Assembly: GCA_940671915.1 (NCBI GenBank)
Contig: CALNVZ010003426.1
Coordinates: forward strand, 32,427,531-32,491,530
Direction: 5' to 3'
DNA from: Paracentrotus lividus
Lineage: Eukaryota; Echinodermata; Echinoidea; Camarodonta; Echinidae
Length of the DNA stretch: 64,000 bases
Made by a program: the position numbers and the translations under genes. Every line of letters starts with the position of its first letter. The first letter of the stretch is position 1. Below the pieces are notes generated by a model. It ran no database searches and was not told the origin of the DNA. It was given only the letters and a program-made list of their open reading frames with translations. Shown piece after piece: positions 56,422 through 64,000 of this stretch.

Positions 56422-57877
56422 GTACTTGTTGGGGGCTGAAGCAACCCAGCCCTAGGCCCCTCGGCTCCTGATTAAAAAAATACAGAGAACCCCACCCGAA
56501 GGATTCCAGAAATAATTTGGGCCATTTTTTAATGATTTTTTAAAAGTATGGCCAAGGAGATATTAGAGTGACTCCTTGGTATGGCCGAGATTTATTGTAT
56601 GTGTGGGTGTAAACCCTCTCCTCCACAGCGACAACATAAATGGACGATCGGCAGCCCACATTTTTCGGCGAGAAGTACCGAAATCCCAAAAATCTGGAAA
56701 TCGGCAGGGCCCTTCTATTTAACGAAATGAGGGGCAGTGGCGCATCTAGGATTTGAAAGTAGGAGGGGGCAAGCCCGATAGGGGGTGCCGCCACAAATTT
56801 CCAATGTTAACATGCCGAGCGGCTTTCAAATTATATAGGGGGGGGGATGCGTCCACTGCGTCCTGCCTGGATCCGCCACTAGAGGGGTGTCCTAAGTGGG
56901 TGTGTGTTTGTATCTGGGCCTAGGTATTTTTATGACACTTCGCCGATGCCAACATTTACGTTTTTACAATACATTTAATAATATATGAAATACATGTTTA
57001 TCAAACCCTTTTCGTCCTGTTTATATTTTGGAAAAACCTAGTTCAAATAGAAGGGAAAAAATACGAACAAAGTGCAATGGAATTTTCCGGGTTATGAATG
57101 GGTGTGTTTCGATTAAAATGTGTGTCCTGCTATATATTTCCTTTCTTAATTAAATATGCCTACCGATACCTTACATCGTTCGATGGATCGTACACGACAT
57201 ATCTTTGACCACCTGACAATTATGCAAACAAATGAGATTAAAATCTTTCTTTGTGAATCGGGATTTAAATGAACGCGTTGTGAAGTTAGGTTAGTAGACC
57301 TACTTCTTTCATAGCTTCATCAATGTTGTGCAAACCATACCGGGATTATTCTAGAAACAGTGCAATTTAGTTCGCTTCTATGATGATCCTGAAAGAGACG
57401 TCAAGATATCCTGTTTAATAATGATAAGCGTGGTAGGCGTACCATTTGTAATAAAACATCATTATCAAATGTTTTATTTTGCTTGCCCGTGTTTATGTAA
57501 CTTTTGCGATCAAAGTGACCTTCGATTTCTCAAGCAAATATGTCCACTACTGATAGTCCAAAAGTTCGATTGTTGAGGTGATTATATCACTCAAAGCTAG
57601 AAGCATACAGAGACACAGGAATAATTTAGATTTTACAACCAGTCTTTTTTTCCCCTTCAAAATAGTGTTTCACCAGTTTGCAGTACCACACAAGATTGTC
57701 ATCTTTTGTTGTGACAATAAATATATGCGGATAGCTTTGATATACAGCTAACGTGATGGCCAGCCTGCCGTAATGTTCCTCATGTATTGAAGGATAAACC
57801 ATTTTGTTGTTAATCTGCCATCAGTAAAAACGTTAATCTTTTTCGATCTCGAACGCTGTACTTCGACTACGATCACA

Positions 57878-57970
57878 ATGACGGCGACAGGGATTGATCA
57901 AGAGCTTGTGCCTTTAGATTTAGGGATCCTCGTCATGTATTTTGTCTTCGTTTTAGCTGTTGGACTGGGT
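57878..57970 (+). CDS. SLC5A: SLC5A exon 1
   Basis: [20 protein letters not shown] then [11 protein letters not shown]. The ATG is the first in frame and leaves the short N-terminal tail usual before TM1. Donor GTAAGT, phase 0. Confidence 0.88.
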
Positions 57971-60900
57971 GTAAGTATAAAGACAATTAAAGTCCAATTC
58001 AAACTTCACGACACTGTACATGCATATCATTATTAAAATTAAATTGCATTCATCATCTTTTTAAGCTTAACCATTAAAAAAAAAAAAAATCTCAAAATAT
58101 TGCTATTGCTTTTTATTTTTATTTATTTTTCTTTACTTTTTACAGCTTAATGATGGTATACTTAACCTACAGAGAAATTGCTATTTTGATAATAATGATA
58201 ATGATAAAATTATTCCTTTTATATCAGTCACATCCATGAATTTCATTAACAAGACATTGTAGGTGGATAAGAATGCATATATGAAGAGTTTGATTCCAAA
58301 AGGCGCTAAATCCACTTTTGAGGAAAATTGAGTTAGTGATACCCGCCCGTTGTTCAGACTGGTAGGCCTACCTGTCTATAAACAAAAGTTGAAACCTAAA
58401 TTCAGACAGCAATTATTAAAAAATGTACATTTAAATCTCAATTTCCCATAGACACCTGTACAAAATTCTGCAAACAAATGCCTTTTTCTCAGAAGTTACA
58501 AAAGTGGATTTAGCGCCTTTTGGAATCAAACTCTTCATATATAACTTCCAGTATTTTAATAAAAACAAACGAAAAGGCATCTCAATTAATTTTGTTGATA
58601 ATGGTAGGCTACATATTAGGCCTACCATTTTGAAAATTATTCAAATTATTTTAGTTTTGCCTTCCTTTTAACAAGTGCTTTCCAAGCGAACCCAATTTAA
58701 TTTAATGAATTTCTTTCTTCAGTCTATGTTTAGATCGAATCGAGGCAGCGCTGAAGGATATTTTCTGGCTGGCGGTGCTATGGTGTGGCTACCGGTACGT
58801 ATTCAAAACACAACTATATAACTATAACATAACTAGGCCAATATAAGTTATAAAGTTATCACAATCGATCGATCGATATCACAATATAACTTCATAACAT
58901 TACACAACATACCTTTATAAATTGTTATTGAATATTTAGAGGGATATTCAGGAGTCCTAATATAAAGTTCCGTAAATGGTATTTATATATAGGGGCCTAC
59001 ATGCACATGATGTACAATTTTACAGAACGAAACATTCTCCTCATGTTCAACTCAGAAAATCTTAGCTTTTTTCCTGAAAGTCTGGTCATAATTTCAACTA
59101 CTATTGTCTATTCATTATTATTATTATTATTTTATCATTATGCCTATTAACCTCATGTAGTGAGGTATCCATAATTCGTTAAATATATTATACTTATATT
59201 TCTTTACACTTTATAAAAAACGAAAGGTTTTTCTTAATGTGCAACTTTTAAAGTATCAAAACTTTTAGTGATTGTTATGGAAGTCTTTTTTTTTCTTTTT
59301 TTGTGTGGGGGTACTATAAAATCAATTATTATTATTGCTATTACTATCATCATTTTTTTTAGGTTGGTGCATCGCTATTTGCTAGTAACATCGGGAGTGA
59401 ACATTTTGTTGGTTTAGCTGGTTCTGGCGCTGTGTCGGGTATAGCTGTGGGAGCCTTTGAACTTAATGTAAGATTCCTGGATTTTGTGACACAATTATGA
59501 TACTTACATTGTTCTATCATATAAATCACGATGTTTTGCTGTTGTATCTCCTGTATTTTTTTTGTATTTGCATATCATGTTGCTGTTAATCAAATTGTAG
59601 GTCCTATCTAATTTTGAGTTTCTAAATGCTAACATGTTGTAATTTAAGCTGATATATTTTTTTAAAGGCAGTAAGTTAATTACATTGTTATTAATATTAA
59701 GAAACATTGAAATTGTATGTCCCTTTTCTAATATCCAGTAGGGAATATAAATAAATAAATATATATACATGTATATGTATCTACTGATTGGTTTAACAGG
59801 CACTGATTATTCTTCAAGTACTAGGATGGGTTTTTCTACCAGTCTATTTGGCGAGTGGAATCTTCACTTTACCAGAGTTCATGGAGAAAAGGTTTGGAGG
59901 AATACGCATCAGGATGATCATAGCCACCATCTCACTTATTCTATACATCTTTACTAAGATATCGGTGGGTATTTTAATATAGGTGTTCCCGGCCAATTTC
60001 ATTGCCTTGTCAATCAATTGCATATTAGAGGCATTCATTTCCGGAAAAACGCTGATGCATCGAAATAATGCCAGTCAAAATCGTATTCAGTCATCAAAAT
60101 TAACGATTGATGTGATTGATTTCGTATTTGCGCATTCTACTTCACATAATAAAGATATATATTCGGCAATAGCTATTCAAATTCGTCTTCATCCTGTCGA
60201 CATTTCATTCCGTTTACTGAAATTCGCACTAATTTGAATGCACAAATAATGAAATTAAATGCCTCTATCCGAATTTGAACTTTGCAACCATTACTTTGTG
60301 TGCCTAAAAATGAATTTGAGAGCATGAATACGAAAGTGTTTGACTACAGTCATTCTGTCGCATCAAACACACGAATTTAAATATACATTACATGAAAACG
60401 GATGATATATGTATGAAATTGGCCGGGAAAACCTATACTAATGATAAAATTTGAAATATTTTAAAAGTACTTTGTAGAATTTTTATTTATCAAATTAAGT
60501 ACAAAGAGTCACAGCCCGATAACTGCATTGGGTACATGAAAAATTACAATACATAAAAACACAATGCTGATATTGCACAAATGATATAAGCATTAAAAAA
60601 GTATCATCAATATTATACGTAAGAGGGATGATAATGAAATAGTTAAACACAATTATGAAAATAAACAATAAGTTAAATACAACGTCAGCTTTAGTATAGG
60701 AAGCTTTACAATTAAAAACGTAGCTATCCATTGATCGGACAATGATGATGCCATTTTTCGGATTTTGGTTTTTATTTACTTTGATGTTTACTGAACGTTT
60801 TGGATTTATGATGTGGTTAAAGGTATTGTAAAATAGACATTGAATATGATTCGGTGTGGGTAAGATGTTGATCCGGCATGGTCCGGTACGCAGTCGTTGT

Positions 60901-63337
60901 GAGGTCGGTGTGGGGACGGTTCCGTTAGTTTTTGCTTGGGCATAATAGAATAACTCTACACATCATTCTATATTACTAGGTTGATCTGTATTCTGGAGCT
61001 TTGTTCATAGAGCAATCGTTGGGGTGGAACCTTTATCTTGCTATCGTGGTACTACTAGGAATTACAGCTCTCTATACAGTAACTGGTGGACTTGCAGCAG
61101 TTATCTATACAGATACATTACAAGCTATCATCATGCTTGGAGGAGCTCTGTGGTTATGTATTGCAAGTAAGAGCATTATTGACATTGGTATTGACCTCTC
61201 TCAAATATTTGATGACGGAGTAGGATACTAATTCATTGTGAAGATTGACAAAATGTCAAATAACAAACAAATAGGCGTATAAAGAACATAATGCATGGAC
61301 ACATTAAACGAAAGGTAATATATACACTGTATCAGGATAACAACCCCTGGACAATTACCCCAGAACAACTACCCCCATAAATAGGGTTAGGGTTAGGTGT
61401 AGAGTTTGGGGAGAGATTTTTGACGGGGGAAGTTGTCCGGGTGGTAACTGTCCAGGGGTAGTTGTCCTAGAACCTATACACTTTCACATTTTTAATGTTC
61501 TTTTTGTATCCACGGATTAAGATGGTTATTTTAATGTTCACGTTTTGTTTGATTTTAGGTTTTAATGAGATTGGTGGCTATCAGAATCTGGAGCCTTTGT
61601 ACAGTGAAGCAGTCCCCAATGAAACTAAGTATGGTAATGATACGTGTGGTAAACCTCGTGATGACTTCTTTCATATGTTCCGTGATCCTATTGATTCGGA
61701 TCTACCTTGGCCAGGTTTTCTGTTCGGTCAGACCACTGCATCTCTCTGGTATTGGACTACTGACCAGGTATAACCTACTAGTATATTAACCCATAGACCC
61801 CCAAGATTTCCCTAAGGAGTAAATTAATCACTTCTCATCATCAAATTGGCATGCATAATATTTTTGTTTTACATCTGCAACTTTTAGAAAAATCAAGACT
61901 ATAGAAGTGATAGTTAGTTGATTTGGTATTTCATTTCCTGAATCTGCGCCTGTACAAAGTTATAATGATGATATCACATAGGCTAATGCTGTGAGTAATA
62001 TTGGTTATATTATGGAAATATCAAATAGCCATGTATGAAAACGGCACTAAATCAATTCTCTTTGTCTCCGCAAGTTTTTTTTTTCCTAAGGTACTTTTTT
62101 ATCGAGTCTTTTTTTTTGGGGGTGATAGTATCGCCTCACGTTTTTAACTAATTTGAAAATAATTATGAATCGTTTATCGAATCGATTTGAACATATATTC
62201 ATTCACTTTAACAGGTCTGATGATAACACAAATCATTATTCACTTTGTAGGTAATAGTTCAACGAACCCTGGCCGCTAAGAATCTATCTCACGGTAAAGG
62301 AGCAACTCTGTTTGCTGGACTCTGTAAGATTACACCACTCTTCTTCATTGTCATGCCGGGAATGATATCCAGGATCCTATACCCAGGTGCGTTTCACACT
62401 ATCACAATCATAATGGAAACAAAATTATGCACACCATGTTTTGCATCTCACACAGCAGGAATACTCACAATCTGTACAACGATACCTTGGGGTACACTTA
62501 CACAGACAGACATGCAGACAGAGAGACAGTAACACACACATACCCACTTACCCGAACCCCTACTCACCTAAGCATAGTACATAAACGCATATCTCATCCC
62601 TCTATGATATCTAACATCGAGACAAAACCATACTCACACTACATCATACATTGAGGAATACTCACAATTTATTATTGAACGGAGAATATCCACATCTACT
62701 GTAGATTGAGGCACACCTACATCGACACTGTTATCACAGATTGAGACACATCCACATCTACCATAGATTGAGATACACCCACATCTACCATAGATTGAGA
62801 CACACCCACATCTACCATAGATTGAGATACACCCACATCTAACATAGATTGAGACACACCCACATCTACCATAGATTGAGACACACCCACATCTACCATA
62901 GATTGAGACACACCAACATCTACCATAGATTGAGACACACCCACATCTACCATAGATTGAGACACACCCTCATCTACCATATATTGAGACACACCCGCAT
63001 CTACCATATATTGAGACACAACCACATCTACCATAGATTGAGACACACCCACATCTACCATAGATTGAGACACACCCACATCTACCATAGATTGAGACAC
63101 ACCCACATCTACCATAGATTGAGACACACCCACATCTACCATAGATTGAGACACAGCCACCTCTACCATAGATTGAGACACACCCACATCTACCATATAT
63201 TGAGACACACCCACATCTACCATATATTGAGACACACCTACATCTACCATTATATTGAGACGCACCAACATCTAACATAGATTGAGACACACCCACATCT
63301 ACCATAGATTGAGACATACACATATCTAACAAAGATC

Positions 63338-63370
<33 letters not shown>

Positions 63371-63878
63371 CTAACATAGATTGAGACACACCCACATCTG
63401 CCATATAATGAGACACACCCACATCTACCATATATTGAGACACACCCACATGTAACATAGATTGGAAAACACCCACATCTACCATAGATTGAGACACAGC
63501 CACATCTACCATATATTGAGACACACCCACATCTACCATATATTGAGACATACACATATCTACCATAGATTGAGACATACACATATCTACCAAAGATCGA
63601 GACACACCGACACCCACATTGCATAAATTGCATCAGTCGAACAAATCATCAGAAAAATGATACACACTAAAAGACACGGGCTACTTGTAGATCATACATT
63701 GATATACCTCGGCTAGATTCCTTATTAGCTAAAAGCGATCGATAACATTCTGTTTTAATGTCTTTCTTATCAACAGATATTGTAGCCTGCGTAGATAATT
63801 GCGAAGAGATATGTGGCTCCAAAGACGGTTGTTCGAACCTTGCTTATCCTCTTATGGTAATGAACATACTACCTGATG
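57878..63878 (+). CDS. SLC5A: SLC5A sodium/solute cotransporter (SGLT/SMIT clade), 3' partial
   Basis: Eight in-phase exons: 57878-57970, 58723-58794, 59363-59467, 59800-59964, 60980-61166, 61559-61767, 62251-62386 and 63777-63878; the gene continues beyond the window. The roughly 356 residues cover about the first half of the usual 14-helix transporter. Family marks: [10 protein letters not shown] (TM1), [90 protein letters not shown] and the Cys cluster before NLAYP. Residues matching SGLT1 sugar contacts N78, H83, E102, Y290, W291 and K321 are present. [14 protein letters not shown] and SLGWNLY are closer to inositol transporters (SMIT1), whereas FRDP..SDLPWPG and NLSHGKG are SGLT-like, so the substrate (glucose, other sugar or myo-inositol) is open. 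Plasma-membrane Na+ symport is expected. Confidence 0.94.
58723..58794 (+). CDS. SLC5A: SLC5A exon 2
   Basis: [18 protein letters not shown] then AMVWLP, the conserved loop and start of TM2. Phase 0 at both ends. Confidence 0.93.
59363..59467 (+). CDS. SLC5A: SLC5A exon 3
   Basis: [20 protein letters not shown] then [15 protein letters not shown]. Carries the Asn, His and Glu that match SGLT1 N78, H83 and E102. Confidence 0.95.
59800..59964 (+). CDS. SLC5A: SLC5A exon 4
   Basis: [20 protein letters not shown] then [12 protein letters not shown] and [10 protein letters not shown]. The donor GTGGGT is only about 14 bases from a transposon end. Confidence 0.95.
59979..60437. mobile_element. 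AGGTTTTCCCGG-ended element in SLC5A intron 4
   Basis: Ends ATAGGTGTTCCCGGCCAATT and AATTGGCCGGGAAAACCTAT. About 460 bases, same family as 42851-43312. Confidence 0.85.
60980..61166 (+). CDS. SLC5A: SLC5A exon 5
   Basis: [20 protein letters not shown] then [20 protein letters not shown]. Ends one base into a codon at GCAA|GTAAGA; the open frame past it is intronic. Confidence 0.95.
61334..61468. repeat. Palindromic GTCCAGG repeat in SLC5A intron 5
   Basis: AGGATAACAACCCCTGGAC and GTCCAGGGGTAGTTGTCCT are near-inverted. The family also occurs near 17060-17180. Confidence 0.75.
61559..61767 (+). CDS. SLC5A: SLC5A exon 6
   Basis: [20 protein letters not shown], an extracellular loop with NET and NDT glycosylation sequons, then [18 protein letters not shown] and SLWYWTTDQ. 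Confidence 0.95.
62251..62386 (+). CDS. SLC5A: SLC5A exon 7
   Basis: [20 protein letters not shown] then [20 protein letters not shown]. The Lys corresponds to SGLT1 K321. Confidence 0.95.
62691..63607. repeat. 27-bp minisatellite, about 34 copies
   Basis: Unit made of ACATCTACCATAGATTGAGA plus CACACCC, in SLC5A intron 7, with point variants (ATATATTG, AACATAG) scattered along it. A (CA)n tract interrupts it near 63339-63369. Because 27 is a multiple of 3, all frames stay open over long stretches, but no splice sites or family sense support coding. Confidence 0.95.
63777..63878 (+). CDS. SLC5A: SLC5A exon 8
   Basis: [20 protein letters not shown] then [15 protein letters not shown], the Cys-rich extracellular loop. 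Donor GTAAGT; the next exon is outside the window. Confidence 0.94.
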
Positions 63879-63924
63879 GTAAGTTAGCAAATAGTTTATG
63901 AGTATATATAAACGAATCCATGAC

Positions 63925-64000
63925 ATATGCTCCGGCGGCAATTGCTCCGCCGACAAATACTCCGCAAAAAGTGACAATTGCTCCGCGACATTTGCTCCGC
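63925..64000. repeat. GCTCCGC repeat at window end
   Basis: CAATTGCTCCGCCGACAAAT, CAATTGCTCCGCGACATTTG and similar words occur in series; cut by the window edge. Confidence 0.7.

Larger units (their letters stand above)
56422..62500 (+). repeat. Duplicated block B, second copy (clean)
   Basis: Direct copy of 46593-52681 with intact SLC5A exons. Both A copies join it at the same GTACTTGTTGGGGG border. Confidence 0.93.

Noticed and set aside
61381-61397. Telomere-like TTAGGG units
   Set aside because: Only two units inside a dispersed palindromic repeat; no telomeric array.
62691-63607. CRISPR-like array of regular short repeats
   Set aside because: Head-to-tail units with no unique spacers, in a eukaryotic intron. 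The 53-base array at 38660-39250 fails for the same reason.
62717-63633. Repeat proteins of 127-215 residues with a nine-residue period
   Set aside because: Explained by a 27-base minisatellite in an intron; no independent coding evidence.

Overview
The window looks like a metazoan nuclear genome: small exons with GT/AG borders, long AT-rich introns, many short palindromic transposons, trinucleotide arrays and two N gaps (4190-4207 and 52682-52977). The short motif ACATGTAGGCCTAC recurs throughout. A large foldback element has inverted ends built from tandem repeats, an architecture described for sea urchin TU elements. Together these suggest an echinoderm, probably a sea urchin. That assignment is inference from sequence texture, not from a database match.

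Three protein-coding genes can be read. (1) 6300-24030, plus strand: sixteen in-phase exons of a NELL-family secreted glycoprotein (LamG/TSPN domain, coiled coil, VWC repeats, six EGF-like repeats, more VWC), complete to the stop and lacking only the signal-peptide end. (2) 38416-30859, minus strand: all nine exons of a paraoxonase (PON)-like protein of about 372 residues with an N-terminal membrane anchor. It keeps the family disulfide cysteines but has lost most ligands of the catalytic calcium. (3) 57878-63878 and beyond the window, plus strand: the first eight exons of an SLC5A sodium/solute cotransporter of the SGLT/SMIT clade. The NELL and PON genes converge on a 6.8-kb spacer rich in MITEs.

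The 43.2-62.5 kb part is a complex duplication: A (43175-46592), B (46593-52681), N gap, A inverted (52978-56421), B again (56422 to about 62500). The first B carries a copy of SLC5A exons 1-7 full of single-base indels in exons and introns alike; the second B is clean and in frame. This is either two haplotypes or an inversion laid end to end, or uncorrected long-read gap fill.

Several NELL exons carry decayed tandem copies beside them: a four-unit array at the LamG exon, single relics at two EGF exons, and one at a VWC exon. Mobile DNA includes a 1,799-bp TU-like foldback element just upstream of the PON start, an exactly 1,000-bp Tc1/mariner-type non-autonomous element and a piggyBac-type MITE in PON introns, a Harbinger-type foldback MITE, an L1/Tx1-like LINE 3' end, a LINE tail in a NELL intron, and a family of elements ending in AGGTTTTCCCGG around the SLC5A locus. 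No tRNA, rRNA or CRISPR array was recognised.
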